From contig CAWIKP010000002.1 of assembly GCA_963836735.1 (NCBI GenBank), positions 27,572 to 91,571 of the forward strand: a stretch of DNA of 64,000 nt. Reading direction: 5' to 3'. Below, one piece after another: positions 29,321-39,820 of this stretch. Below the pieces are notes generated by a model, which was not told the origin of the DNA, searched no databases, and saw nothing but the letters and a program-made list of their open reading frames with translations. The position numbers and the translations under genes are program-made. This DNA comes from JACCXG01 sp963836735 (GTDB lineage Bacteria > Acidobacteriota > Vicinamibacteria > Vicinamibacterales > 2-12-FULL-66-21). Position 1 is the stretch's first letter. Each line of letters begins with the position of its first letter.

Positions 29321-29371
29321 GGTCGGGTCTGAAGACCCGACCCTACGTTGGTCGGGTCTGGAGACCCGACC
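29321..29371. repeat. two tandem palindromic (REP-like) units
   Basis: Two copies of a 22-bp palindrome stand head to tail: GGTCGGGTCT-GA-AGACCCGACC at 29321-29342 and the same arms with a GG centre at 29350-29371. The second copy encodes the last nine residues and stop region of the MFS protein (GSGLQTRPT). Such short GC-rich palindromes are typical of dispersed REP-type repeats and can stabilise or end transcripts. Confidence 0.75.
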
Positions 29372-30683
29372 CTGCATTCCGGGTCACTTCGATGGGCCGA
29401 TCGGGACGTGCCCCTATCCAGAGCAGCGCCGCACCGGCATTGAGCGTTGCGCCGACGACAAAGAACGGCGACGGCGAGCCGGTCCAGATCAACAGATAGG
29501 GAAACGCGAGGCTGGTGACGAACGAACCGATGTTGCCGGCCATGTTCATGGTTCCCGACACCGCGCCGGCGTGACTTCGCCCGATGTCGATGCAGAACGC
29601 CCAGGACGGCGGCAGGGTCATGTCGGCGCCGAAGACTGCGAGGGTCAGGCACAGGACCTTCGGATACATGGCATCGGCCGCGAGGCTGCCGAGGAGACCC
29701 GCCGCGGCGAGCAGGAACCCGACCACCGCCGGCAGCTGCCGTGACACCCGCAGGTGTCCGCGACGATAGAGCAGGTCGACCAGCGCGCCACCGACCCAGT
29801 TGCCCACCGCCCCGCCGACGAGCGGAGCTGAGGCGAGCAGTCCGGCCTGCGTGGCCTGCAGGGAGTAGGTCCGCTGAAGGAAAGGAAACAGCCACGTCAG
29901 ACAGAAGAAGAAGGTGAAATTCGAGGCAAAGTACTGCCCCATGGCGATCCACACGTTCCGAGAGCCCACGATCGTGCTGAATCGGAGTGGTGCTGCAGAC
30001 GAGGCCGTCGAGGCTGCTGAGCGGTGGTTGACGATCAGCGTGCGTTCCTGGGTCGTGACCGATGAATGCTCCTCCGGGGAATCGCGGAACCACCACCACC
30101 AGATCGCCGCGTACACGAACCCGAGCCCGCCAAGGCCGAAGAACGCCACGCGCCATCCGGCAGCGCTAACCAGCCACGCGATCGCGGGAAGCGCGAATGC
30201 GGCTCCGAGCCTCGCGCCCGAAAAATTGATCCCTTGCGCGAGACCGCGCTCGGCCACCGGGAGCCAGTTGTAGAAGGCTCTGGCGCACGTCGGATAGGCA
30301 CCGGCTTCACCGGCGCCGAACAGGAAGCGGTAGACAAGGAGCGTGAGAAACCCGCGCGCCACGCCGGTCAGCGCCGTGAACACCGACCACAGCGTCACGA
30401 CGGCCGTCAGGGCGAGGCGGGCGCCAAACCGGTCCGCGATGAGTCCACCCGGGGTCTGAAACAGCGCGTACCCCAGCGCGAACGCCGACAGCACCCAGCC
30501 GAACTGCGTGTCGCTCAGTCCGAGCTCGGACGTAATCGGACCCCGAGCGGTGGAGATCGCCACCCGGTCGACGTACAGGAGCATCGACAGCGCAAACGTC
30601 AGCCCGATGAGGCGATACCGTACGGGCCAGAGCCCGGGCGATCGTGCGATGGACGCCGGTGCGACCGGCGACGTCGTGCTCAC
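29343..30683 (-). CDS. MFS transporter, hexuronate/ACS-type
   Basis: This is a 12-helix major facilitator carrier resembling ExuT/anion-cation symporters for sugar acids. Helix 1 is followed by MLLYVDRVAIS, the loop between helices 2 and 3 has GGLIADRFGAR, and helix 4 contains FLFGAGEAGAYP, all typical of this subfamily. The frame is intact. GTG 30683 is chosen because the protein beyond it is the normal lead; the reading frame stays open further upstream through a palindromic repeat. The last nine residues come from a second repeat family, so the natural C-terminus has been replaced or extended. The position after the sugar-acid genes suggests uptake of an aldonate or uronate. Confidence 0.85.
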   Translation of the reverse strand: MSTTSPVAPASIARSPGLWPVRYRLIGLTFALSMLLYVDRVAISTARGPITSELGLSDTQFGWVLSAFALGYALFQTPGGLIADRFGARLALTAVVTLWSVFTALTGVARGFLTLLVYRFLFGAGEAGAYPTCARAFYNWLPVAERGLAQGINFSGARLGAAFALPAIAWLVSAAGWRVAFFGLGGLGFVYAAIWWWWFRDSPEEHSSVTTQERTLIVNHRSAASTASSAAPLRFSTIVGSRNVWIAMGQYFASNFTFFFCLTWLFPFLQRTYSLQATQAGLLASAPLVGGAVGNWVGGALVDLLYRRGHLRVSRQLPAVVGFLLAAAGLLGSLAADAMYPKVLCLTLAVFGADMTLPPSWAFCIDIGRSHAGAVSGTMNMAGNIGSFVTSLAFPYLLIWTGSPSPFFVVGATLNAGAALLWIGARPDRPIEVTRNAGSGLQTRPT

Positions 30684-30737
30684 GGACGTGCATGCGCGTT
30701 CCCTATACAACTGCGACTGGTCGCCACACAATTTCGC

Positions 30738-30763
30738 GTAGCTTCCGCCTTCAGGCGGAAGTC
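30738..30763 (+). repeat. palindromic repeat, second family, single unit
   Basis: The arms CTTCCGCC and GGCGGAAG surround TTCA at 30742-30761, flanked by GTAG and TC. The same unit, inverted and with one centre base fewer, occurs at 42785-42810. It lies just upstream of the MFS start and past the methyltransferase stop, so it may act in the mRNA between these genes. Confidence 0.7.
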
Positions 30764-30795
30764 CGAAGCACGGTCTCAATACCTGATCTCGACGC

Positions 30796-32241
30796 TCACA
30801 TTTTGCGATACACGTAAACCGCGTCGCCCCGCTCATGGGATCCGGTCGCGGAGTGGACCCGGTCGAGGACGACCGACATGATGAGCACCGGCGACAGACC
30901 CCACGTCGTTGGCAGCGGGACCGGCTGGTTCGTCAGCAGCAGTCCGCCCGTGCGAAGCATGCCGGCCATGTTGCTGACCGCGAGCGCCTGTTCGAACGGC
31001 TCGTAGTACACGAGGACGTTGGTCGCCACGACCAGGTCGAACCGGCTGGTGTCGTCTGCCATCGAGACCCGCTCGAACACGATGTTCAGAGCGGCGCCTT
31101 CGACCGCGAGGACGGTTTCCGGGCGAACGTCAATCGCGCGCGCCTGCGCGTCCTGGATCTGCGCGGGCACCGCGACGGGAACGGGTGTACCGAGGCGATC
31201 GCCGGCACGGCGCCAGTACGCGACGAATTCCGGATCGACGTCCAGGCCCGGGCGGTTGCGCTCGAGCACCAGGTTCCACCGGTAAGCCGTTCCCTGCCCG
31301 GCGCGCTGCCGCGCAGCGCGCAGATGGTCGAGGACACGAGTGCTGATGTCGAGAGCCGTGACGGCCGGGCGGTCGGCGAGCCCGCTGCGCAGCAGCGAAT
31401 CGACCAGTGCGAACGGCTGGATCATCTGGACGGGATAGAAATCGTGTCCCTGGGCCTTGTCGACGAAATCGAGTCCGGGCCCCACGACGGCGACGCGTTC
31501 AACGCGGCCGGTGAGTGCGCGGCGCTCCTGCACGGCTGCGAGGGCCTGCTCGAGGACGAAGTCGACGCGGAGCGACGAGTCCGTCGAGAGACCGCGGTCC
31601 CGGTAGAGCGTGGCGCCGGCGGCGCGACGCTCGGACTCGCTCCCGGCCGTCGCCGCGCGCCTGGCATATTGCTCGTTTTCCGCGAGCACCCGCGAGCGGA
31701 GCGCCAGCAGATACGCCCGGGTCGCGTCACGCGAGGACGGTTGGACCGCGATTCCGTGCCGCTCGATCACCTGGCGCGCGAATGCGAGCCGTTCGTCGCC
31801 CGCCGGTGACTCGACGGCCTTGACGAGGTCCAGCAGTCGTCCGTCCATCACCTCAGCGAGCTGCATCTCCGTGCGCGAGGCGGCAATCGCGTCAAGCGTG
31901 GCGCGAGCGCGGCTGGTGAAGGTCGTGCCGTAGAGCATCAGGTTCACGACCGAATCCTCGTCACCTTTGACGATCCGGGCGCGGATGCCAGCGTCGCGCT
32001 GCTCCATCCAGGAAGCCCACGACGGCTCGAGTTCCGGCGGACGGCGACGAAGCTCCGCGGGAACGCTCTCGCCAAGCGCGGCGAGCACTGGCCGCGCTTC
32101 GGCGAAGGTCATGCGGCGAATCGCGGGCCGGGAGGAAGCCGTCGAGTCGCGCTGCACACCCCACGCGGCAACCGCTGCCAGAAACAGCAGCACGATGCGC
32201 GCGTTGTGACGGCGTCGATCAGCGTTGAATGCTGAACGCAT
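30796..32241 (-). CDS. secreted or anchored SAM-methyltransferase-like protein
   Basis: An N-terminal hydrophobic segment (IVLLFLAAVAAWG) precedes a long helical region of about 220 residues and a C-terminal Rossmann domain. The latter has VAVVGPGLDFVDK (motif I position), VTALDIS, FDLVVATNVLVYYEPFEQAL and MLRTGGLLLTN, as in class I methyltransferases of the CheR type. A methyltransferase fold behind a signal-like segment is odd. The frame is intact over 481 residues. ATG 32241 overlaps the end of the PQQ dehydrogenase gene by 23 bases. No function is known to me. Confidence 0.6.
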   Translation of the reverse strand: MRSAFNADRRRHNARIVLLFLAAVAAWGVQRDSTASSRPAIRRMTFAEARPVLAALGESVPAELRRRPPELEPSWASWMEQRDAGIRARIVKGDEDSVVNLMLYGTTFTSRARATLDAIAASRTEMQLAEVMDGRLLDLVKAVESPAGDERLAFARQVIERHGIAVQPSSRDATRAYLLALRSRVLAENEQYARRAATAGSESERRAAGATLYRDRGLSTDSSLRVDFVLEQALAAVQERRALTGRVERVAVVGPGLDFVDKAQGHDFYPVQMIQPFALVDSLLRSGLADRPAVTALDISTRVLDHLRAARQRAGQGTAYRWNLVLERNRPGLDVDPEFVAYWRRAGDRLGTPVPVAVPAQIQDAQARAIDVRPETVLAVEGAALNIVFERVSMADDTSRFDLVVATNVLVYYEPFEQALAVSNMAGMLRTGGLLLTNQPVPLPTTWGLSPVLIMSVVLDRVHSATGSHERGDAVYVYRKM

Positions 32242-33887
32242 AGAGCGTGTCGCCGGCGCCGACCAACAGATACTGCACGCCGTCCAGCATGTAGGTGATC
32301 GGCGTGTTGCTCATCTGCTGGATCAATCCCGAGTGCCACAGGATCTTTCCGGTGCTGGCATCCATCGCCATCACGTGGCCGGACGATCCGCCGGCGAACA
32401 GCAGGCCCCCGGCCGTCGTCAGCAGGCCGCCGAAAGCCTCGGGCCGCGGTGCCGTGCCGTCTGACGCAGGGTACTTGTGCATCCATCGCTCTTTGCCCGT
32501 CAGCGGATCGATGGCGCGAAGCGCCGCGCCGTGGCCGCCGACCGCCTGCTCGACTCCGCCACCGTAGCCGTTCGGAACCGTATCCGGGCCGATGATCCGG
32601 TAATGGACGACGTAACCCTCGACGGTGTTGACGTACAGGAGTCCCGTCTGCGGACTGTAGGACGGCGGGGCCCAGTTCGTGGCGCCGCCATTGTGAGGCG
32701 ACACGAGCGCGCCGCCGATTTGCGGCTCCTTCTTCGGAGTCTGGAATGGGTTCGCCGGTCGGCTTGAAGCCCAGGGACCAGTTCGCTGACGGCAAGTAAC
32801 TGGGTCGACAACACCTTCTCGCCGGTCACGCGATCCAGCAGGAAGAACATGCCGTTTCGGCTCGCCTGCGCGAGCAGCTTGCGACGCTGCCCGTTGACCA
32901 CGGCATCGATGAGCACCGGCGTTTGGGTCGCGTCCCAGTCGTGCGTGTCGTGAGGCGACACCTGGAAGAACCACGCCATCTTCCCCGTGTCGGGATTCAA
33001 CGCCACGATGGAGCAGGTCCAGAGGTTGTCGCCCGGCCTGCTGTCGCCAATGAGCACGGGCTGGGGATTGCCGGTGCCGACGTAGATGAGATTGAGCTCC
33101 GGATCGTAGGTGGCCGGCTGCCACGGCGCGGCCCCGCCGCGTTCAGCCGCAAAGGCGTTCGGCCAGCTTTCGATTCCCGGCTCTCCCGCGCGCGGCGTGG
33201 CATACCACTTCCACTGCAGCGCGCCGGTTTCGGGATCCCTCGATTCGAGCCACCCCGGCACATCGGTGTAGTCGCCCCCGGCCGGCGTCAGCACGCGATT
33301 GCCAAGGACCGTCGGCGCGGTCGTCGCATAGAGGTCGCCTCGATAGTCCGCCTTCTGCTGGTTCCAGCGTTCCTTGCCGGTCGCCGCGTCGAGGGACACC
33401 AGGTGCTGATCCGGCGTATCGAGGAACAGGTAATTTCCCCACATGCCGAGACCGCGGTTGCCGATCGTCGACCCGCCCAGGCTCTTCCAGTAGTAGTGCC
33501 ACACCTGCCGCCCCGTCCTCGCGTCGAGTGCGTACGCGTTGTTGGGCGTGGCCAGATAGAGCATGCCGTTGTGGAGCAACGGCGTGGCCTTGATGTTCGC
33601 GTTGAGCACCGCACCCGGTGCGGGCTCCGGCCCCTTTCCGCCGATGATGGCGCCCTGCAGCGACGTGTTCAGCCGGCTCGTCCATGCGAGCGAGAGGCCC
33701 TTCACGTTGCTCTTGTTGATTTGATCCAGCGTGCTGTAATGACGGCCCGAGTAGTCGCCGTGGAACGTCGGCCAGGAGTCGGGCGAGGGCTTGAGGATCT
33801 GCGCAGGCGTGAGCCCCGGTCCTGACGGGCCACCACGGTGGCGGTCAGCGCGGCAGCGACGACCAGTGCAAGCAATGGGCGCGTCAT
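32219..33887 (-). CDS. PQQ-dependent alcohol dehydrogenase-type protein, two frame breaks
   Basis: This is a periplasmic quinoprotein with an eight-bladed propeller. Tryptophan-docking repeats are plain: YALDARTGRQVWHYYW, LVSLDAATGKERWNQ, IVALNPDTGKMAWFFQ, FLLDRVTGEKV, LRAIDPLTGKERWMHKYP and MAMDASTGKILWHSG. The segment HDTHDWDATQTPVLID is characteristic of the family. It has a signal peptide (MTRPLLALVVAAALTATVVA). The frame changes near 33820 and near 32770. Joined length is about 555 residues. Its ATG overlaps the cytochrome c stop (ATGA), so the cytochrome is the likely electron acceptor. The alcohol or polyol oxidised is unknown. Confidence 0.88.
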
Positions 33888-34765
33888 TTGAGTGTCCACA
33901 GGTAAGCGGTCAGATCCTGCATGTCCTTGTCGCGGAACGTGCGCAGCATGTCGAAATGCGCCTGGAGCGGATCCGAGACGACGACCTTCGGGACATCGCC
34001 TTCCCGCTTGATCGTCCGTCGCGTGCCAGACGTTTCAATCAGCGTGACGGCGAACTCCGAGATGTAGTCGAGCGTGCCCGAGAACGTCTGTCCATTCGCG
34101 AGCGTGACCGTCACGGTGCGGGCGGCGCGCGGGGACACGACCGCGGCCTGACCGCGACCGCCGCCGCCTGGCCGCGGGTTCACCAGTCGTCCCTGGAGTG
34201 TCGGCGGATCGTATTTCGCGCCGATCCCGGCGAGGTCCCCTGAGATCGAATGACAGGTGGTGCAGCGGCCGGGGCCGTTGAAGTACGCCGCTCCTGCCTT
34301 GGCATCCCCCACCAGCGACGCCATCGTGTCGGTCGCGGCGCGGCTCCTCGCGGCTTCGAGCCGCTCGTGCAGGAACTCCGCGATGTCGGTGATCTGCTGA
34401 TCGGTCAGGTTCGGGAATGCCGGCATCCCGCGTTCCGGACGTCCGGCGCGCAGGAAGCCGGCCAGTTCCTTGCCCCCGGTATCGGCGAGGACGACCAGCG
34501 ACCTCGCCAGGTCGGGGCCGCCGGCACGCCCTCGCGCGTCGGGGCCATGGCAGAAGCCGCACTGCGGCTCGAACACCGGTTTCGCGCGCGCGATCGCCGC
34601 CTCGTCGAACCCCCGGCCGCGGCCGCGCCCTGCCGCAGGCGGAGCGCCGCCGCCGCGTCCGCGTCCGCCGCCGGGACCCTGCGCTGGTGCAGGCTCCTGC
34701 GCCACAATCATCGCGCCCAGGATGGCGACGCCACTCAACGAAAGCGCCAGCGATGCACGAAGCAC
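33884..34765 (-). CDS. two-haem secreted cytochrome c with a Gly/Arg-rich linker
   Basis: The order is a signal peptide, a Gly/Arg/Pro/Ala stretch (GPGGGRGRGGGAPPAAGRGR, residues about 30-50), a first cytochrome c domain (CGFCHG, with GMPAFPNLTDQQI carrying the axial Met), and a second haem site CTTCHS followed by a beta region with LANGQTFSGTLDYISEF and a last helix DLTAYLWTLK. The frame is intact over 293 residues. It is fused by ATGA overlap to the PQQ dehydrogenase and is its likely electron acceptor. The TonB receptor gene ends 28 bases upstream, so all may share a transcript. Confidence 0.88.
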   Translation of the reverse strand: MLRASLALSLSGVAILGAMIVAQEPAPAQGPGGGRGRGGGAPPAAGRGRGRGFDEAAIARAKPVFEPQCGFCHGPDARGRAGGPDLARSLVVLADTGGKELAGFLRAGRPERGMPAFPNLTDQQITDIAEFLHERLEAARSRAATDTMASLVGDAKAGAAYFNGPGRCTTCHSISGDLAGIGAKYDPPTLQGRLVNPRPGGGGRGQAAVVSPRAARTVTVTLANGQTFSGTLDYISEFAVTLIETSGTRRTIKREGDVPKVVVSDPLQAHFDMLRTFRDKDMQDLTAYLWTLK

Positions 34766-34793
34766 GAGGTCTCCTCTGAAAGAGTGTCCGCGC

Positions 34794-37700
34794 TCAGAAC
34801 GAATACTTCAGTGACAGCTCGATCTGCCGCGCTTCGTCGGTCGGAAGCGCGAGCCGCCCGAAGTCCGAGTTGATCTGTCTGCCCTGTGGATCGAACTGAG
34901 CGGTCGTGTTGGTCGTCGTGGTGGCCGTGTTGAGGGTCCGCATGCTGACGCCGAGCGCGTTGTAGGCGTCGGCCCTGAACTGGAGCCGGTGACCGTGGTG
35001 CAGCACGAAGCTCTTCGACATCGACAGGTCCAGATTGTAATTGCCCGGCTGCCGGATGTTGTTGACCGGGGAGTCGCCATAGCTGCCGACCGGCGTGCGG
35101 ATGAAACAGCTGGTGTCGAACCACCGGTCCTCGCTGCGTTCTCCGCGTGACAGGATCGGATCGCATCCGGCGACCATCGACACCCGGACCGGATCGCCGC
35201 CGCCCATGGTGTCGGTTCCGCCGGCGTCGGTCGTCGTGTAGGTGACCGTCGATGGCGTGCCGCTCCGCCAGAAGCCGACGCCGGCGAGCTGCCAGCCGTC
35301 GAGCAGCGCGCGGCCCGACCGCGCTGTTCCAGAGCGCGCTGCCGTTCGGCATGTTCCACGATCCCTGGTACGAGAGGATGTGCCGCCGGTCGTTGTTGTC
35401 GTAGGCATAGAGGCGCTCGCGCGGATCGAGATAGACCGTGAGCGCGTTGATCATGCTCTTCGTCTTCGAGAGCGTGTACGCGGTGCCGAACGCCAGGCCG
35501 CCGCTGAGGCGATGGTTCGCGGTCACCTGCAGAGAGTCGTAGTCGGTGACCCCTTCCCTGGTCCGCTCGGTCATGGTCGTGAACTGAGGGATGGGCCGCA
35601 GGAAGGCATCGGGCAGCGAGGCGCCGGTCGCACTGGTCGGATCGACGTTCTTCGGATCGAAGCGCGCGCCCTCGGGCACCAGGTTCTGATCCCGCGTGGT
35701 CACGAGGCCCCGCTGGCGATTGGCGACGTACGCCGCGGTGACGACGGTATTGAACCCGACGTTCTGTTGAACTTCGATCGAAAAGTTGTGGGTCATGCGG
35801 GTACGGCCGCCGGTCTGTGTCCATCCGGTGACCGGCGACGGCGAGAACACCGATGGCACACTGGCGAGATCCGAGAGCGATCCATAGAACAGCGTCGGCT
35901 GGAGCCTGACCGGCACCGACGACGGGAACGTGCCGGCAAAATTGCCGGACGCGTCGAAGAGCTGCTCGGTGATGCCATAGCCGCCGCGGATCGCCGTCTG
36001 GCGGCGGCCGGTCGGATCCCACGAAAACCCCAGCCGAGGCTGCGCGCGAAGCCCGGGATTGGGCTGAAAGGTGCCGTTTTCGGAGCGCGGGTCGTTATCG
36101 AGCACCAGGCCGTTGTAGAAGTCGCCGCTGTTCGGCACGAGCTGTCCGATCAGCGCGACGGAATTCGGCAGCACGACTCCGGTGATCGGATTCTTCGCCA
36201 GGCGCGCCGTGGCGGCGCACGTGGTGGCCGGCGCGGGGCACACGCGGGCACGTACAGGACGGGATTGCGCGCGGGATCGTAGGCCCCCGCGAGCCATCCC
36301 GCCGCGCGCTCGCCGGGCGGCGGGTTGTAGCCCTTCCACCCGTCCTCGCGCAGGTGCCACGGCGTGCCCGACGCGAAGCGCACGCCGAGCTCCAGCGTCA
36401 GGTTGCGATCGGACCTTCCACGAATCCTGGGCGAACCACTCGAGATTCCACTGCTGGCCGCCGCGGAACGGACGCGTGTTGCTCTCGGAGTAGGTCGTGT
36501 AATACCCGAGCAGCGCGTTCGCGTAGGGGTGATTCGTGTTGAACGGATTCTGCGCCGCGGTCGTGCTGTTCGACGTGAAGTCGAGGCAGCCCGAGAAGCA
36601 GGTCGCGCTGAAGCCCTCGCTGTTGACGTTGTGCTCGTAGTAGATGCCGGCCTTCACGAGATGCCGCCCGGCCGTCCAGGTCACGTTGTTCTGGAGACTC
36701 CAGCGCAGGTCGATGGCATCGATGGGAAACCGCGCGTCCCACGCGACGTTGGGCGGCGTCCCCGGCACGCCGGTGAACGTCAGCTGCGGATACAGGTCGA
36801 GCTGGTTGAGCGTCGCCGTGTTGTAGAGCGAGCCCAGCGCACCCAGCCCGTTCGGCTCGCGCTGCAGCTTCGAGATCGGATCGGGCATCGTGTCGACCGG
36901 CGCGACCTCCGGCGTGTTCCGATACCCGAACGACATCTCGTTCACGAGCTGCCCGGTCATCGTCCTGGTGTAGTTGGCGGTGACCGCGTCCTCTTTCTGC
37001 GCGTATTGGCCGCGGAAGTGGTTCCAGTTGGAGTTGATGCCGAACGTCCCGGTCGTCGCCTCACGATTCGGCCGCCAGTGCCGGTACTTGACCGACACGC
37101 GATCGTTGTCCGTGAAGTTGTGATCGAGCGTCACCTGATCGAGCGACCGGTACACCTTCGGGACGTCGGTATCGGCGAAGTTGTACTGCCGGTTGCTGAC
37201 GCTGACGTCGAAGAAGTTCGGAATCGGGAACAGGTTCACGAAGGCGCGGCCGAGCGGGTCGATGCGATCGGCGGGGATGACGTTGCCCGGGAAGCACGCC
37301 GGGCCACCCGCGGTCGGACTGCAGGCGCCGCTGCGCAGCGGGTCCCGGATGAAGAACGGCGTGCCGTTGGTCTGCGTGGTCTGCGAGAAATCGCCGTTGC
37401 GTTCCGCCGCGGTCGGCATCTGCTTGGTGTTCGGGGCTCGCCGCCTGCTTCGTGTTCCACATCTCGCGCGTGTAGAAGAAGAAGGTCCGCTTGAGCTTCC
37501 CGGCGCCAGGCAGCGCCACCGGCCCGCCGAACGTGCCGACGCCGGTGTAGTACCGCGCAATCGGCTTCGGCAGCCCGAGCCGCTCGTTGGCGAGGGTGTT
37601 GGAATTGAGGGCCTCGTGCCGGATGTAGGTCGAGAGACTGCCGGAATACCGCTGCCCGCCGGACTTGGTCACCACATTGATCTGCGGCCCGGTGTTGCGT

Positions 37701-38452
37701 CCGAACTCCGCGGTGTAGCTGTTCATCACCACGCGGATCTCCTGGATCGCGTCCATGCTGGTGATGCCGTTGTTGTTGCCCGTATCGCCGTCGGCGGACC
37801 CCACGCCGTCGATCGCGACGTAGCTGGCGAACCCGGCGGTCCCCTGCATCGTCGGCAGGTTCGTCCCGATCGTGCCGCCCGTGATCAATCCGCCCAGGTT
37901 CGGATCGACCCCCGGCAGCGAGTTCAGGAGGCGCACGGGATCGCGGCCGCGGGACACCAGGCTGTCGATCGTGGACGTGTCGAGGACCGACGTCCGCACC
38001 GCGGTCGTCGTCTGCACGCCGATGGGGTCGGCGGTGACGGTCAGGGTTTCGGTGATCCCCGCCCTCAGCGTGACCACCCCGGCGTTGTAAGTCTCATTCG
38101 ACTGCAGCGGGATGTCGACTCGTTCAACGGTGCCGAACCCGCTCAAGCTCACGCTGACTTTGTAGCGCCCGATGACCAGGGCTGCGACGTTGAAAATGCC
38201 GGTGGCGTTCGACACGGTCGATCGCCGCTCTTGCGTCTGCACGTTGGTGACCTCGACCAGGGCCCCCGGAATCGGGAGGCCCTGCTCGTCATGAACGATC
38301 CCGGTGATCGTTCCGGTGGAAATGGCCTGTTGCGCCGACGCGACGCCGCCCAATGCGGGCAACAGCGCCAACGCCACCACCGCCGGCCACGCCCGTGCGA
38401 CGCCTCTCGAGCCGCCCGGGCGGCGTCGTCCCTGCGGAACTTCTGCAGCCAT
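34794..38452 (-). CDS. TonB-dependent receptor, Oar/carboxypeptidase-regulatory type (first), several frame breaks
   Basis: This is an outer-membrane receptor of about 1,200 residues, with a signal peptide ending VASAQQ, a carboxypeptidase-regulatory-like Ig domain (GTITGIVHDEQGLPIPGALV), a plug domain (RLLNSLPGVDPN, IDGVGSADG, IQEIRVVMNSYTAEFGRNTG) and a long barrel ending LSLKYSF, with the terminal aromatic. The frame changes near 37440, 36400, 36230 and 35330. The size and domain order match acidobacterial receptors thought to import plant-derived oligosaccharides or other large ligands. It lies between the sugar-acid genes and the cytochrome/PQQ pair. Two GTGTCGTAT copies (38508, 38531) in its upstream region may be regulatory. 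Confidence 0.88.
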
Positions 38453-38587
38453 GGACTTTCCTCCTGCGCCTGCGCGATTCAGCCGATGCCTGAAACCGTG
38501 TCCCGTGTCGTATGTAACTTGCGCGTTCGGTGTCGTATTTGTTAATCAACGGACGAGTCTGCTCCATGCGAGGCCTGGCCGCGAGGC

Positions 38588-39702
38588 TCAGGCCGTCACG
38601 TCAGCGGTGACCGGATATCGAGTGAGCTCTTCGTGGACGCGGCGGAAGATCGCCTGCGTATCGGCGGTGCCGCCGAATTCGACCGGCACCAGCGCTGCCG
38701 CTCGCAAAGGCGCGCTCGACGGCCTGCGTCAGCTCGCGCCCGGCGCGCCTGGCGGCGTTGACGTCGTGCTGCTCGCCGAGCCATTCGAGCATCATCGCCG
38801 CCGACAGGAACATCGCCGTCGGGTTCGCCACGCCCCGTCCCGCGATGTCCGGCGCCGTCCCGTGACACGGCTGGAAGACGGCCTGGCGGTCGCCGACGTC
38901 GGCCGAGGGGGCCATGCCCATGCCACCCATCAGCGCCGCGCCGACGTCCGACAGGATGTCGCCGAACATGTTCTCGGTGACCAGCACGTCGAACTCCCAG
39001 GGGGCGCGCACCAGGCGCAGCGCCGTGGCATCGACGTACATGCAATCGGCGGCGATGTCCGGATGGCGTGCCGCCACCTCGAGGAAAATGCTGCGAAAGA
39101 ACGCCATCGAGGGCAGCACGTTGGCCTTGTCGACGCAAGTGACCCGGCCGGCGCTGCCCTTCGCCCGCCGCTGCCTGGCCAGCCGGAAGGCGAAGTCGCA
39201 CAGCCGCTCGGTGACGCTCGCGGCTGATGCGGAGCGTGTCGAGGACGACGTCGGGACCGTCGCGGCGGCTCATCTTGCGCGACGCGAACAGGCCCTCCGT
39301 CGACTCGCGGATCAGGACGCAATCGATCCGCGCCGCGCGCTGGTCGGCCAGCGGCGTCGGCGCGCCGGCGAGGACCCGCACCGGCCGCACCCCGGCGTAC
39401 AGCTCGAAACGATCGCGGAAATCGAGATGCGGCGCCACTTCGGTGCCGTCGGGATACCGCACGTCGGGCAGTCCCATCGCGCCGAGCAGGATGGCATCGG
39501 CGGTTTCGGCGCCCTGCAGCGCCACCGCCGGCAGGGCCTCGCCCGTGCGCCGGTACAGTTCGGCGCCGGCTTCGAAGGAGGCGAAGTCGAGCGCGAAGCC
39601 TCCGACCCGCTCGGTGACCGCGTCGAGCAGCGCGACACACGGCGGCATGACCTCGACGCCGATGCCGTCGCCTGGGAAGACTGCTATCTGGAACTCGCGC
39701 AT
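38588..39702 (-). CDS. isopropylmalate/tartrate/isocitrate-type decarboxylating dehydrogenase, two frame breaks
   Basis: This is a metal- and NAD-dependent beta-decarboxylating dehydrogenase. It starts IAVFPGDGIGVEVMPP and has ESTEGLFASRK, the substrate arginine region DTLRISR, CVDKANVLPSMAFF, TENMFGDILSDVGAALMGGMGMAPSADVG in two parts, and FQPCHGTAPDIAGRGVANPTAMFLSAAMML. The last part, VPVEFGGTADTQAIFRRVHE, is in another frame to the stop at 38588; breaks lie near 39225 and 38700. The neighbours are a four-carbon acid kinase and decarboxylase, not leu genes, so a tartrate- or threonate-type substrate is more likely than isopropylmalate. A perfect 17-bp palindrome lies 41 bases upstream of its ATG. 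Confidence 0.85.
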
Positions 39703-39742
39703 ACCCACCCCTGAAGTGTCCCGCGGGAGTGTCCCCTTGGCG

Positions 39743-39759
39743 GCGCATAACGTATGCGC
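39743..39759. promoter_or_regulatory. perfect palindrome, candidate GntR operator
   Basis: GCGCATA-ACG-TATGCGC has seven-base arms around a three-base centre. It is 41 bases upstream of the dehydrogenase start, inside the 118-base gap after the aldolase gene. Its core CGTATGCG differs by one base from CGTATACG in the kinase/lactonase divergent gap, so both may be read by the GntR/FCD regulator at 42.8-43.6 kb. Confidence 0.45.
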
Positions 39760-39820
39760 TATCGCACACTCTGTCAAGCGCATTGTGCGCGTCCCGCCCA
39801 CCTCCCGCCGGCCCGGGTGG

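Noticed and set aside
38588..39702. leuB (leucine biosynthesis)
   Set aside because: No leuC, leuD or leuA is nearby and the gene sits in a sugar-acid catabolic run, so the leuB symbol would be unsafe.
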